A stretch of 64,000 nt of DNA from Sciurus carolinensis (Eukaryota > Chordata > Mammalia > Rodentia > Sciuridae), in contig NW_025920103.1 of the NCBI RefSeq assembly GCF_902686445.1, positions 5,006,783 to 5,070,782 on the forward strand, written 5' to 3'. Shown here one piece after another: positions 1 through 11,411 of this stretch (positions within the stretch are counted from its first letter, which is position 1; the number at the start of each line of letters is the position of its first letter). Made by a program: the position numbers and the translations under genes. The notes beneath the pieces were generated by a model. That model was not told the origin of the DNA and searched no databases. It was given only the letters and a program-made list of their open reading frames with translations.

Positions 1-1513
1 AGCTCACTACCCACAGCAGGAGTTAGGTGACTGGGCTTTCATAATGCCCAGTGGTGCCAAACTAGCACAACCACACCTAGCAGGGCTGGAGGGTAGTGTG
101 AGTTGTCAGGCTTCAGTGGGGTCCCCTGTCCTGCCTGGACCCAGAGCGATCCACAGCCCGCTTGTCTGCACCCCGCACACCAAATAGCTCCACTTCAACT
201 GGGCCAAGAAGTTTGTATCCCATTTCTTGATAGATCAGGCCCCTGGCCCTCACTCCCTTCCTCTTTCCTCTTACCATCACCATAGAGCTGGCGCTTCTTT
301 TCAATCTCAGTCTGAAGCAGCCAGGACCAGAAACCTCTCTGGTGGCCATAGGAACCGTGACGCCATTGAGCTATCATGCCGCCCCTCTGTGCCCTCAGGC
401 GCTGTCTGAAGTGCAGGCACGAGGTCAAAGAAGCCACTGCTCAACATCCAGGAAGCCCAAGGCCTGGAGAAATCCTCTGGGGAGAGAGAAAAATCACGTG
501 CCCCTACTGGAGCCTGGAACCTCCGCACCCTTCACACTCACAATGCTCAAAGCCCACCCCATCCACTGAGAATAGAGTCACTCTCCCTTCTGCTCTCATG
601 GCATGGGTGCACTGGAAACCAAAAGTGAGGCAATTTTCACAGTGGAAGGGATTGAAGTTGAAGGATTGAGAGATCCTGGATATGACTTTCAGTCCCTTAT
701 CTTACTCCATTGAATCTTGAGAGAAAGAGCTGCACACATAACTAGAGGCAGGTGAATATTGGATGAGGAATTTTTTTTTCCTGCCAGTAAATTTCAGTCC
801 TGGGAACCCAGACCCATGAGCAATCACCACTTCCCTTTGCCTGTTTCGATTTACTGACAGGGTCCTGAGGCATTCTCTCATTAAGGGAAAAAGGCTTTGC
901 CCAGGATAAACACCTTCTTCTACCTCGCCCATAAATGAGATGGTAGGCAAGATCCAGCACCTCCACTGGGTTGTGAATTTTGCCCAGATATTTCTTGGTT
1001 GGAAATTGTCCAAGGAAAATGCCCAGAGGAAAAGAGGATGAGAAAGGTGTCAGTGGATTGTGATTGTAAGGGCTAGGGTTCCAGGTGTGAATGATCTCAG
1101 AAATTTCCCTTGATACTAACAACCTGAGCATATTCTGATTCCCACATAGCCCTGACTCTCCTCCTGCCCCCCCAGCCTCCATGCTCACTGACACCATTTT
1201 CTGCTCAGTGATCTGCTACAACCCTTTTCCTCCTCCAATAGACAGAGGTAATGTTTTTCCCCCATGACACACCGCTAGATTGTGGGTCTTGAAGTGCACA
1301 AAATGTTCCTTGCAGGATTGCTGTGAAAAGGAAGATGAAGAGCTCCTTAGGAACTTGTTGGCTTTGTTTGGTATGGGTTTTTGCAGAGAATTTGACAGTC
1401 AGACCAGTAGAGGATGTAGTGGATATGTAAAATGGGCTCCTGCGAAGACAAAGAGATAGCATGGGTAATGACCATGGTAGGAATCCCCAGACCCTCAGAG
1501 ATATAATTTTATA
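1..1513. other. Unassigned GC-richer stretch
   Basis: This opening stretch is visibly richer in G and C than the following 28 kb and contains no simple repeat or SINE that I can name. Several open frames of 60-151 codons cross it on both strands, but they overlap one another, show no recognisable motif and lack convincing splice context, so I do not call a gene. It could be an old LTR or retrocopy remnant, or unique DNA. Confidence 0.3.
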
Positions 1514-1737
1514 GGACCAATTTTTTTTCTTTGTACCAGGGATTGACCCCAAGAGTGCTTAACCACTGAGTTATATCCCAAGTTTTTTATTTTTATTTTT
1601 TTATTTTGAGACAGCATCTCTCTAAGTTGCTTGGGACCTTACTAAGTTGCAAAGGTTGGCTTTGAACTCATGATGTTCTTGCCTCAGCCCCCCAAGTTGC
1701 TGAAATTACAATTGAGCACCAGCATGCCTGGACCAAT
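1514..1737 (-). repeat. B1-ID composite SINE with target-site duplication
   Basis: Reading on the minus strand gives a 7SL-like half (the complement contains gcctcagcc and a ggctttgaactca block) followed by an A-rich linker, an ID half (complement gggattgaccccaagagtgc) and an A tail seen as the T run at 1521. GGACCAAT at 1514-1521 is repeated at 1730-1737 and is the target-site duplication. This dimeric SINE is the commonest repeat in the window. Confidence 0.85.
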
Positions 1738-2029
1738 CTTTTAATAACAAAAGAATTCTAAAGCATCTTTAAGCTAATATAAGTACAAATTTTATATTTA
1801 AATATATACTTTTGAAAAGAATACTTATTATAAAAAGTAACTCAATGTAAAGAAAATTATTTCTTGTCAACAGAAAGTTAACAGAAAGTTCTATGAGAGA
1901 ATTTTGCATAGACTTCAGGGAATCCCTATGCTATACAATCCTTTACAGAGAATTTTTAAGAGTCTGGGCTAGACGTGATTAATTTGCAATCAATTGATTT
2001 TAAGTAAACAATGAGGGTGGGCCTCTTTT
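1738..2029. other. AT-rich DNA without recognisable feature
   Basis: AT-rich sequence with no gene, RNA or named repeat visible to me. Confidence 0.4.
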
Positions 2030-2275
2030 AATCAGAGGAAGATCTTAAGAACAAAAAACTAAGGTCTCCAAAAGAAGCAATTCTGCCTTAAAATCACAAC
2101 ATGGAAACTTGCCCGAATTTCTACCCTCCTGCCCTGTGGAATTCAGACTTACTACTGCAATATCAAATCTTATTGGAATTTCCAGACTGCTGATTGCTAT
2201 ACAGATTTCAAATTTGCCAATCCCCATGATTATGTGAACCAGTTCTTTAAATAAATAAATCTTTCTCTAAAAAAA
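2030..2275 (+). repeat. Probable LTR 3' end (MaLR/MLT-like relic)
   Basis: The segment ends with a block typical of old mammalian LTRs: a pyrimidine-rich portion, then a 'gattatgtgaaccagttc'-like block followed directly by overlapping polyadenylation signals (aataaataaatc, 2253-2264). Divergence is high and the 5' boundary is not visible, so the family name is tentative. Confidence 0.4.
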
Positions 2276-2999
2276 GGTATCTGGACTACAGAATGCATTG
2301 TACTAGATCTGGACTACATGTTTATTACAGAATGTTTTGTGGTTTGAGACAAATAATCCTGTTTAACAGCACACTGAAGTTTTGAAAATTTAACCTTCAA
2401 AGACAACCTGCAATCCTGCAGTTGAGAGTCTGAGAGTGAAAAATTCAAATGCTTCAGTACTCACTGATGTCCAGACAAGTGCAGATATGAAACAGCAGGC
2501 ATGACAGGACATGACTGGGAGCCCAGAACCTAAAAATTCTTGGCTAGGTAAAGAAGGGACCAGTTAAAGAAGATGGAATTGAGGATGTTGTCCTCCTCAC
2601 TATTGTTAAGAATGTCTCAAGGCAATGGCCAATAGATTCTGAGAGTTAGGGACTAGAACAGCACAAAGGCCAACCTAAGAGCCAAAAATTTCCTGCTCTC
2701 TGGAAGTCTTAGCCATGGTTATTTTCACAGAGAATTAACAGGAAATAGATAATCCAGAATTCTAGTAGATAAGAGAGAATGATATTGATGAAAAAACAAA
2801 ACACAAAAAATTCAAACAAAAACCAAGACCTGATTACAGACTGTTATAATGAACTCCAAAGAAATTTCTATGCCCACAAAAATTGCCAGCAGGTGGAGAA
2901 ATGCAATAGAGAATTGATAGGCAGTGATTCATGTCAGGGAGGAAACTAGGGGAGGGCTGCCAGACTGGTCAATGGAGGAATTTGTTTCACTCCCAGGTC
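2276..2999. other. AT-rich DNA without recognisable feature
   Basis: No gene or repeat that I can name. Confidence 0.35.
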
Positions 3000-3290
3000 A
3001 TGGTCTCCTCATTGTTCTTCTCCAGTAGAATTTAGTAATCTGTCAGCAAATACTAATAATACTGGTAACTGCTGAAACTTCCCATTTTCTCTTGTCTGTA
3101 AGTAGGCATTTTTATTGCAGCTGTCTCCAACTTTCTCACCATTGATTTTGCATTTCCTGGGCAATAGCAATTTGTCTTTAAGCTTTTCATTGTAGGACTT
3201 TGAGAAGTCAAGTTTATATGTGATGAAGAGGATGGCACTCCAGTCATATTTCCTGGACATGGTTCTTGGATGTTTTTGGACATCTCCCTA
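3000..3290 (-). other. Possible decayed coding fragment, unidentified
   Basis: On the minus strand two overlapping frames of 76 and 83 codons run through this block (ATG near 3283 and near 3260), and base composition is more even than in the surrounding DNA. Sequence appears to pass from one frame to the other, as a decayed retrocopy would do. I do not recognise a family or motif, there is no poly(A) tail, and chance open frames remain quite possible. Confidence 0.2.
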
Positions 3291-3984
3291 AGGGAAGAAG
3301 AATGTACACAGAAAACTGTGAGGCAGTAACTAGAGGTGGTCTCAATTTCTTTTGATTCAGTTTCAATTGCAATTGATTCAGTCTCAATTGCTAACCCACT
3401 AATCTTTTGCCTGCTAGATTATACAGGCTGTAAAGTTATTATATGTATTAAAAATAAATGTTTAGGCAAAGCAAATTTAACATTTTGTGTGAGGAAAAAA
3501 TAATTCATGAATAGGGCAGCACTCAAAAGTGAAAGAAGTTCAGAGTGAACAGTGAGCTCTGAGAGTCTGAATATTGAAGTGAAGCAAAGAAATTACTTAA
3601 TTAACTATAGCCAGGCCTTTGCCTTATTTGGGTATGGTACAAGAGGAGGTCAAAATTTATATAATTGATCAGCTTGTCAGCTGTTTGTGATAGGCAGGGC
3701 CTCAGTCTTTGAGATTTTCTTTTTTTCTTTTTTTGGTTTTCTTTTTAAGTCAATTATAAGAAGTGCTTCTAAGTTTAATTTCTGTTTACTAAATTCTAAG
3801 GGCTCAGTCACAGAGACAACCTCAGGGTAATCACCTTCTTTTTACTTTCTTTAATATTACTCTTCCTTGATGACAAGGGTGGCATGTAAATTTTTTGAGT
3901 GTGGAATAAGTAGAAATATGCTGGGAACTTGAGAAAAGTTTTTACATATTTTTATTCTTAAAAGAAACTAGGTTTCTCGATGAT
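3291..3984. other. AT-rich DNA without recognisable feature
   Basis: Contains a T-rich run near 3720-3747 but no gene or repeat that I can name. Confidence 0.35.
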
Positions 3985-4080
3985 CCACAGGCTAGTCCTG
4001 AAATCGTGGGCTCAAAGGTTCTGCCTGCTTCAACAGTGCAAGTAGTTGGGATTACAGGTGCATGCCACTGTGCCTAGCAT
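3985..4080 (-). repeat. B1-like SINE fragment
   Basis: The + strand shows the complement of a 7SL-type SINE half: a tcctgaaatcgtgggctcaa block and then gggattacaggtgcatgcca ending near 4080. Only the left half remains, without an ID unit or tail. Confidence 0.55.
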
Positions 4081-4359
4081 AGACTTACTTTCTTGGTACA
4101 TGATTTCTCTTTCTCTTTCTTCTGGCCTAGAATACAAACTTGAAGGTAGAGGTGGAGAAGCTATCTCCCACCTATATGGAACAAGAAGAAAATACACTAG
4201 AAATGTTGGGAAAAGAAGGAAGAAAAGGAGATGTAAGAGAGAAAAAAATTAAGAGTAAGCCAAGCCCAAGTTCTAAATGCCTTTGCTCTAAATGTCATTA
4301 TTAAGTAGCTACATCAGCTCAGGACAATTTATCAACTTATTATATTAAAATGCAATAAT

Positions 4360-4500
4360 AAAAAGCTAGGCATAGTTTCAGGATAGTAGTTAAATATACT
4401 ATAGTTTCAGCTACTCAGAAAGTTGAGACCAGGAGGATTACAAGTTTGAGACCAGCCTGGGCAACATAATAAGGCCCTGTCTCAAAAAAAAAAAACACAA
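4360..4500 (+). repeat. B1-like SINE monomer
   Basis: A diverged 7SL-type sequence with the block gtttgagaccagcctgggc at 4444-4462, a 'ccctgtctcaaaa' end and an A tail at 4484-4495. No ID half follows, so this is a monomer or a truncated copy. Confidence 0.7.
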
Positions 4501-4579
4501 CAAAATACCCCACAACAATAATGATGATGTCAAGTATTTAAGCCTAGTAAACCTTAATGTTCAACACTAACATTCAGGG

Positions 4580-5035
4580 TATAAATAAGAATAGTGAAGT
4601 GCCCTTTCATGTTCATCAGATGGATGGGAATTAGAAAGTCTAATTGTATTTGGTGTTGACAAGGAAGTGGAGAAACAAGGGTTTTCATACATTGCTGTGG
4701 AAGCGAAAACTGGTGCAACCACTTTGGGAAATAAAGTGAGAAAAGCTAGAATAGTTGAAGATGGGCATAAAAAATCCACTTCAAAAAAGATGTAAACCCT
4801 AGGCCCTTACTATTTAATAAGTGGTCTGTGGATTGACCACCTATTAAACAAGAACACAAGAAGACACAGGTAAGCATGTTCATTGGGGCATTGTTTCTAA
4901 TAGAAGAAAAAGAGAAGGGGACACTTACTGCCCATGAAAGAATACATATATAAATGTTGTTAAACTCATTAAACAGTGTTGTTATTTCCCATTTATACTC
5001 ATTTATATAAATGTCTAAAACTTTCAAAATCAATC
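4580..5035 (+). repeat. Old L1 3'-end relic
   Basis: The block around 4690-4740 (cattgctgtggaagcgaaaa, then a gtgcaaccactttgggaaa stretch) corresponds to the end of L1 ORF2 in diverged form; parallel sequence in the young L1 lies near 35695-35750. Later parts fade into AT-rich DNA. Boundaries are approximate. Confidence 0.55.
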
Positions 5036-5095
5036 TTTATCTTGCTTGTTGTTATTTATATACATTAAGCGTAAGCACAGAAAGTGTATTGGAAG

Positions 5096-5166
5096 GACTG
5101 GGGACGTAGCTCAGTAGTAGAGCATTTGCCTAGCATGTATGAAGCACTGGGTTCAATCCCCAGTAC

Positions 5167-5170
<4 letters not shown>
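5096..5170 (+). repeat. ID element
   Basis: A tRNA-derived ID unit with A box tagctcagtagtagagc and B box gggttcaatcccc, followed by a CA repeat in place of a pure A tail. It is a SINE, not a functional tRNA gene: there is no acceptor stem. Confidence 0.9.

Positions 5171-5208
<38 letters not shown>
5171..5208. repeat. (CA)n microsatellite
   Basis: A CA run at the 3' end of the ID element, a usual origin for such runs (expansion of a SINE tail). Confidence 0.95.
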
Positions 5209-5212
<4 letters not shown>

Positions 5213-5719
5213 TAAAATTCAGGATAGTAGTTAAATATGGGGAAGGAGATAAGGTAATAGCGTAGGGGCTTTAACCATGTACTTTATTTTTTAAGTAACT
5301 TTGAAGCAAATAGATAAAATAGTAATGGTTGATAAAGGTTGGTTGCAGATACCATAATTTATTAATGTCCCTGTTTTCTCTGTGCTGGTAATATTTCACA
5401 ATGTAAAAAGTGAAAGATTCAAGGCAAAGACTAGAACAGGAGCCACGTATCTCAGAATAAAAAATACACAGAGACTGTCAGATGAAGAAAACCACACTGA
5501 TTAGGAAAATGACAATCATCAACATCAAATGCCAATACTTCAAATGCTCTAAATGCTGAAAACCATATACCTTCCAGTCAGTTATCTCAGTCTCTTTCTG
5601 TGATTTTCCTAGATCAGAGAAAAGAATAAAGGCCTTTTGATGTTAAACTCTATTTGAGCTGCAGAGTACTTGAGGCCTGAACACACTCTGGGGAAATTTT
5701 TAAATGCAACCATTTATTC

Positions 5720-5962
5720 AACAAACTTGATAATAACTAACATTTATTTTGCACTTACTAAATAGTAAGTACATAAGGCACTATGCTAAGAACTTTGTGT
5801 GGACTATCTCATTCCACTTAATAACATCCCCATGTAGTAAGTAGTGTTATTATTCCCATATGAAAATGAGGAAACCAAGGCTAGTTACATGGCTGGTAAG
5901 TGGTGGGGCTGCGATGTACACTGACCAGTTAACATTCAGAGGCCTCATTCTAAACCACCTTC
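5720..5962 (+). repeat. MIR element
   Basis: The sequence follows the MIR consensus in order: a taacatttattttgcactta start, a 'ggcactatgctaagaactttgtg' type block, an 'atctcattccacttaataac' type block, and the core 'atgaggaaaccaaggc' at 5865-5880 followed by 'tggtaagtggtggggctg'. MIRs are ancient tRNA-derived SINEs shared by all mammals. Confidence 0.85.
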
Positions 5963-6021
5963 CAATGTGCCAGGCACAGTCAGGTGCTGAGATTCGTATA
6001 TCTCATTAAGTTTCAAATAAA

Positions 6022-6362
6022 AGTCAGCCATAAAGAATAAAATTATGGCATTTTCTGGTAAATGGATGGAAGTGGAGACTATTGTGCTAAATGAAATAAG
6101 CCAATCCCCAAAAAACCAAAGACCAAATATTCCCACATGTGGATGCTAGCATACAATAAGGTGGGGAGGGGTGGGGAGAATAGAAGTTCATCAGATTAGA
6201 CAAAGTGAAAGGGTGGAGGTTTGGAATACAGAAGACAATAGAATGAATGAATCAGACATAACTTTCCTATGTTCATACACGAATACATGACCAGTGAAAT
6301 ACATTATACACTAACCGGAGAATGGCAATTAGAATAAGTTATACTTCATGTTTTAAAAAGGA
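6022..6362 (+). repeat. 5'-truncated L1 3' end
   Basis: Starts at the last codons of ORF2 (gccataaagaataaaattat, then ggcattttctggtaaatgg) and runs through the 3'UTR with a G-rich part (ggtggggaggggtggggag at 6160-6178). The matching region in the young L1 is 35970-36345. Confidence 0.8.
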
Positions 6363-6519
6363 TGACTAAATAGCAAACTTTACTAGCATGCTCAATTCTA
6401 TTTCAGAATCCTTCTTATTCAATGAAAGAGTTACATAAAGTTTTAAAAGATACAATACTAAAATATTTAACAACACATATGTAATAACAAAGCAAACAAA
6501 TCATTAAAATGGAGGTGAC

Positions 6520-7182
6520 TCTGTGAGTTTGTCTCTGTGTGTTCTGTCCTACTACATTGTTCTTGGTCTTCCTGTTTTTGTCACTATATCTCTGCAGAAT
6601 ATTTTGAAATCAGGTGTTGTAATGTTTTCAGGTATTGGGATGCCACCAGCATCACTCTTATTGCTCAGTATTGCTTTGACTATTCTGGGTCTTTATTTTT
6701 CCATATAAACTTTAGATCTGGTTTTGGTTTTTTAGTTTTTTGGTTTTTTTTAGTTCTATGAAGAATATCATTCTTATTTTGATAGGCTTTGTGAATTGAA
6801 TCTGTATACTGCTTTTGATAGTAAGGTCATTTTGACAATATTAATTCTGCCTATCCAAGAATATGGGAGGTCTTTCCATTTTCTAAGGTCTTCTTTAATT
6901 TCTTTCTTCAGTGTTTTATAGTTTTCATTTTAGAGGTCCTTTAACCTCTATGGTTATATTTATTCCCAAGTGCTTTTTTTGGAGACCATTGTGAATAGAA
7001 TAGTTTTACTCTTTTCTTTCTCAGTGAGTTAATTATTGGAATATAGGGAAACCTATTGATTTTTGTGTGTTGCTCTTGTATCTTGCTACTTTGTTGAATT
7101 TGTTTATCAGCTCTAAAAGTCTTCTGGTGGAGTTTAACGTGTCTTCTATGTATAGGATCAAGTCATCAGTGAACACTGTTTT
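6520..7182 (-). repeat. L1 ORF2 fragment, inverted 5' part of a twin-primed L1
   Basis: Minus-strand translation shows the reverse-transcriptase stretch FTDDLILYIEDT (7135-7170 region, the usual FADD motif with T in place of A) and continues downstream through ORF2. It stops where the next, sense-oriented fragment starts. Together they are one L1 whose 5' part is inverted, the signature of twin priming. Confidence 0.75.
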
Positions 7183-7630
7183 TAACAAATGGTACTTGGA
7201 AAACCAGATATTCATATGTAGAAAAATAAAATTAGATCCCTATTTTTCACCATGAACAAATTTCAACTCAAAGTAAATCCTAGGAATTATAATGGAAGCT
7301 TTGCAACTGCTAGAGAAAAACAGGGTTCACACTCATTATAATTAGCATAGGCACCAATTTCCTTAATACGATCCCTAAGGCTCAAGAAATAAAACTAAGA
7401 ATCAATAAGTTGGATGGCATTATATTCAAAAGCTCCTGCACAGCAAAGGAAGCAGTCAAGAATATGACAAAAAAGCCTATAGAATAGGAGAAAATGTTTG
7501 CTAGCTATTTGTTCAAAAAGGAGTTCATATCAAGAATATTTGAAGAACTCAAAAAACACCCCAAACACAAATAACTCAATCAATGATAGGACAAAAGAAT
7601 TAAACAGACACTTCTCAAAAGAAGAAATAC

Positions 7631-7819
7631 AGCTGGGCATGGTGGGTCATGCATATAATCTCAGTGACTTGGGAGGCAGAGGCAGAAGGATTATAAGTTT
7701 GAGACCAGCCTCAGCAAATTAGTGAGATCCCAAGAAACTTAGTGACATCCTTTCTCAAATAAAAAATAAAAAGATCTGGTGATTTAGCTCAGTGGTAAAG
7801 CATAACTAGGTTCAATTGA
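7631..7819 (+). repeat. B1-ID composite SINE inside L1
   Basis: The left half begins agctgggcatggtgggtcat and the right half carries a diverged ID A box (tttagctcagtggtaaagc). It splits an L1 between its gaagaaatac block (7621-7630) and the caaggggccaac block (7985 on). Confidence 0.85.
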
Positions 7820-7985
7820 AGAAGGAAGAGGAGAAGGAGAAGCAGCAGAAGCAGTAGCAGGAGGAGGAGGAGAAAGAGGACACAAGAGGAGGAGGAGAAT
7901 GGAAGGGGCAGTAATGAGGAAAATTATGGGGTGGGGGAGAGTAAGAAGGAGAGAAAGAAGAAGAGAAAGAGAAGGAGGAGAACTA
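7820..7985. repeat. GA-rich low-complexity tract
   Basis: About 165 bp of GAA/GGA/GAGGAG repeats, sitting exactly where the SINE tail should be, so it probably grew from that A-rich tail. An imperfect duplication of the L1 target (agaagaaatac against ggagaactac) borders SINE plus tract. Confidence 0.85.
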
Positions 7986-8155
7986 CAAGGGGCCAACAAA
8001 TATATGAAAGAATGTTCAATATCTCTAATAATCAGGAAAATGCAAATCAAACCAAATTGAGAATTCATCTCAGTCCAGTTAGAATGGCAATCATCAAAAT
8101 AAAAATAATATTAAATGCTGGCAAGAATGTGGTGATAAGGTACACTCGTACATGG

Positions 8156-8330
8156 TTGATGGATCTGATTTCTTTGATTCTTTGAATATATTTAAATTAA
8201 CTGACTTAAAGTCTTTATCTAGTATATCCAACATCTAAGCCTCCTTGTGGAGTGTCTCTATTGAATGTTCTTTGCTTAAGGGCTCTGTTCAAGTGTAAAG
8301 ATGTGACTTTAACACTCAGCTAGGCAGTTT
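8156..8330. other. Probable old interspersed repeat
   Basis: The block aactgacttaaagtctttat followed by a 'ctagtatatccaacatctaag' type sequence resembles a phrase I have seen repeated in mammalian genomes, but I cannot name the family with confidence. Confidence 0.25.
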
Positions 8331-9084
8331 TCAACTATTCCTATACCTTCAATTCATTCTTGGATGAGGCATCAGAGTTAGCCAAAGATAAGAGTTTAGG
8401 ACAATCTCAAGTCTTTCCTGAGCATGTACACATACTGGGATATGTGCACAGACCTATGCATGAGTATGTTCTTCCAGAATACAAGGAATGTGTTAAAGCT
8501 TTTCAAAGGTTTTTAGTTAGCCTATCATGAGCTCCAACTATTATTCACTGCCATAGACAGCCTGGTGTTAAACAGTACTTCTTATTGTTTTGAACAAACA
8601 CACAGGGAAAAGATTATATACATTGGGCAAATATTCAGTCAGGTTAAATAAAGAGTATTTTTTGAGTAGTGTTCCATAGGGAATCATGATATATATCAAA
8701 CAAATATCATTATCTGGGAATGGGACTTTGAAGAAATCCCAACCTAGTTCTTCTCTCTCAAGCAGCTACTAGGCAGCTGGTTTCATGATTACAGGCTGTT
8801 TTCAGGGCTACTGTGGAACTGGGAAATGGGAATGAGAATAGAGACAGTTAAAATGTCACAAAACTCACTGTTATTATAAATTTCCCTGGTTACAGCAAAC
8901 TCTTGGCTAATTTCCAGAATTCTGAAAAAGTTTATTTTGACAATTTTTACCAAAGTTCTAATTGCTTTTATGGAGGATAGGATTTTAGAGGAAATTACTG
9001 TACCATGTTGTTACTGATTTTACTTATAATCATAGATTAAAAACATTCTAAGATCCTGGTATTGTCCAGAAGAGTAATAGGTAT
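8331..9084. other. AT-rich DNA without recognisable feature
   Basis: No gene or nameable repeat was seen. Confidence 0.35.
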
Positions 9085-9452
9085 GTTAGTCAGTTTTCTG
9101 TCACTGTGACAAAATATCTAAGATAAGCAACTTAAAGGGAGGAGATATTTATTTTGGCTCATTGTTTCAGATGCTTGGTATGGCTGCTTTTAGGCCTGTG
9201 GTGAGGCAGTACATGATGGCAAAAGGACACGGTAGAGGAAAGCTGCTCACCACATGGTGTTTATGAAGCAAAGAGATACAGGAGGGGCCAGGGTACCAAT
9301 GTCCCCCAAGCACATGTCCCAGTAATCTCACTTCTTTCCACTAGGTCCTATCTCCTAAGGTTTCTACAACCTCTCAATAGTGCCATAAGCTGGGAATCAA
9401 ACCTTTGACACACCAACTTTTGGGGGACGTTTAAAAGATCCAAACCATAACA
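9085..9452 (+). repeat. Old interspersed repeat with direct terminal repeat context
   Basis: Begins gttagtcagttttctgtcac and ends with 'ggggacgtttaaaagatccaaaccataacag'-type sequence. The phrase 'tgtgacaaaatatctaagataagcaac' is a well-known dispersed mammalian repeat block. The family is not named here because I cannot tell an LTR-internal piece from a DNA-element relic. Confidence 0.5.
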
Positions 9453-9507
9453 GTAGAGATACTGATTAACTTTATACTTTACTAAATATATACATTAAAC
9501 TTTATGC

Positions 9508-9585
9508 ATGTGTGTGGTGCTGGGGATTGAATTCAGGACCTTGAGCATGCTAACCAAGTGTGCCACCACCAAACTATAACTCCAT
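9508..9585 (-). repeat. ID element
   Basis: Complement of an ID unit: ggtgctggggattgaattca, then a 'gagcatgctaaccaagtgtgcc' block in which the A box is worn. Confidence 0.7.
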
Positions 9586-9599
9586 TCTCATATATTAAA

Positions 9600-10150
9600 A
9601 ATTTATAGAAAACTACTAAGAATAATAACTAGAGTCTATACAAATTAAAGTATTAGGATAAAACTGGAAATAAAAGTTAATTATTTCAATAGAATATAAG
9701 AAAAAAATAAGATATCATTTAAAAGGAAGTAAAAATAAACCAAAATAATATCATATTCAATTAATTAGTATGACAATACTAATTGGATAAAAGCAGATAG
9801 TTTGCTTTTTTAAAAAGCTTTATGTCACTTTGTAGACATACCTAAATTATAGGTATACTAACTATTGAAAATAAAATGATGGAAAACAAATATTCTAGCT
9901 CACTATTAACCAAAAGGAACTTAAGTGTAACATCAAACAAAGTAGACTTTAAGGCAAAAAGATACAAAGACATCATTAGGAACAGAAAGTTCGGTATACT
10001 TTTTTCTCTTGGTATCCATGACATTATATTCTTAGCTTTTTACTGCTTTACTGTTTCTTCTTTCTCATTGCCTTTTATGGACACTATTTTTTTCTGTGAC
10101 CTCTAAATATTAAAGTTGAGACTCGGATCTCAACTCTTTTCTCTTAACCA
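9600..10150 (+). repeat. Probable very old L1 relic
   Basis: A-rich sense sequence with a block near 9930-9985 (agtagactttaaggcaaaaa then gatacaaagacatcattagg) that resembles diverged L1 ORF2. Identification is weak. Confidence 0.3.
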
Positions 10151-10794
10151 CCTTTACCCTAAATTTCCTGTATCTGGATATGAGTATGTACAAACTGCCA
10201 TACCCTTTTTCAAAAGGGTTATTCCCTTGTACACTGCATCCTTGCCAACCTTCCTTTGATCTTCTTGTTTAAGAACTAGCCATGTAGGTGGGAGTATAGT
10301 GGTATTTCATTGTAGCTTTAATTTACATTTCCTTCATAACTAGTGATATGGAGGATTTTTGTGTGCCTATTAATAGCATTCTTATATAGTATGCAACTCT
10401 CTTGCCATTTTAAAAATTGGACTGTTTATCTTTTTATCATAAAGTTATAAAAGTTATAATATTTGTGAGTTAATATATTTGTGACTATATTCTCCAAGTC
10501 TGTGGCCTGATTATTCATTTTCTTAAAGTTATCTCTTTTTTTTCTTTTTTTGTACCAATGATTGAACTCAGGGGCACTTCACCACTGAGCCACATCCCCA
10601 GCCCTATTTTGTATATTACTTAGAGACAGGGTCTCATTGAGTTGCTTAGCACCTCACTTTTGCTGAGGCTGGCTTTGAACTCGTGATCCTTCTGCCTCAG
10701 CCTCCCGAGCTGCTGGGATTACAGGTGTACTCCACCTTGCCCAGCTTAAAGGTATCTTTTGCAGAATAGAAGTTTTATATTTTTATTTTTAAAT
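10150..10794 (-). repeat. Antisense L1, part 1 (split by retrocopy)
   Basis: T-rich complement of an old L1: 'aacttcctttgatcttcttgtttaag' type blocks and 'ggagtatagtggtatttcattgtagc' type blocks are the complement of the ORF2 end. A SINE occupies 10533-10745. L1 resumes at 10747 (aaaggtatcttttgcagaat) and stops at the poly(A) end of the YWHAQ retrocopy; it continues at about 13113. Confidence 0.7.
10533..10745 (-). repeat. B1-ID composite SINE
   Basis: Well-preserved minus-strand copy: ID half (complement ggggcacttcaccactgagc, then cacatccccagccc), linker (tattttgtatattacttaga) and B1-like half ending gggattacaggtgtactcca. Inserted in the antisense L1. Confidence 0.9.
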
Positions 10795-11309
10795 GTCCGC
10801 TTTATTCCATAACACTTAGTCGGACACCATTTATGTCTGAAAATGTGAAGGCCATGAGACTGATCTATGGTAAAACACTAAGAAGTTTTAGTTCAATTTT
10901 ACACATTCCCAGGAATTCCCAGACAAGTGTACCACCATGCAGAAATATGTGTGCCATTACTACATTTTACATAAGAAAGTAGTGTCAATATACTTCAGAA
11001 AGTTGGAAATTCACCTGGCTGTATATGCAATTGTTACAAAGGCACAGGAAATTATTTTATAAAATGTAATTTTATTTTATGTTACTCTGCTGTTACATAG
11101 GGCATAACTTTTTCACATGGCTTTTTGGGGACTATGGTCAATGATTAGCAATGCACAATAGTTCATTGTAAATGCACTCTGTAAAGAACAATGACTAGAC
11201 AAACTGGATACCCTCTCACATGTGTACAAATCTGCATGGAACATTACTAAACTTTTAAATTTGGACATGTACTTTTATTTCCCCTTTCTAATATATTAAG
11301 AAATGACAT

Positions 11310-11411
11310 ATGTGTGAAAAGTTTTCTTGGATGGAAGGATGACACCCTGTTTGTATTTAATTGTTGGTCCCTTCTCCTGTTCTGTCTGATATGCATAATG
11401 TTAAGTTGTCT
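11310..11411 (-). repeat. Duplicated 102-bp segment, displaced copy
   Basis: Matches 12323-12424 with about three mismatches in 102 positions. It contains the end of the decayed YWHAQ coding part and the first UTR bases but lies about 1 kb further downstream, within the 3'UTR of the same retrocopy. Both copies share an internal deletion relative to the YWHAQ gene as I know it, so the duplication happened after the retrocopy had begun to decay. Confidence 0.85.

Larger units (their letters stand above)
7183..8155 (+). repeat. L1 ORF2 fragment, sense 3' part of the same L1
   Basis: Starts with a ttaacaaatggtacttggaa block, equivalent to the LFNKWSWENW region of ORF2, and continues to the cysteine-rich end of ORF2. 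It is interrupted at about 7631-7985 by a SINE with a GA-rich tail. L1 sequence resumes at 7986 (ggggccaacaaatatatgaa) and runs to about 8155. Confidence 0.75.

Noticed and set aside
742..1197. Open frame of 151 codons on the minus strand
   Set aside because: No motif, no splice context, overlapped by other frames of similar size in a GC-richer stretch; chance is the simplest explanation.
5096..5170. tRNA-like sequence with A and B boxes
   Set aside because: It lacks paired acceptor and anticodon stems; it is an ID SINE. The same holds for the other ID elements.
7784..8185. Open frames with Ser/Leu-rich and Lys/Arg-rich repeats on both strands
   Set aside because: They are translations of the GA-rich tract grown from a SINE tail.
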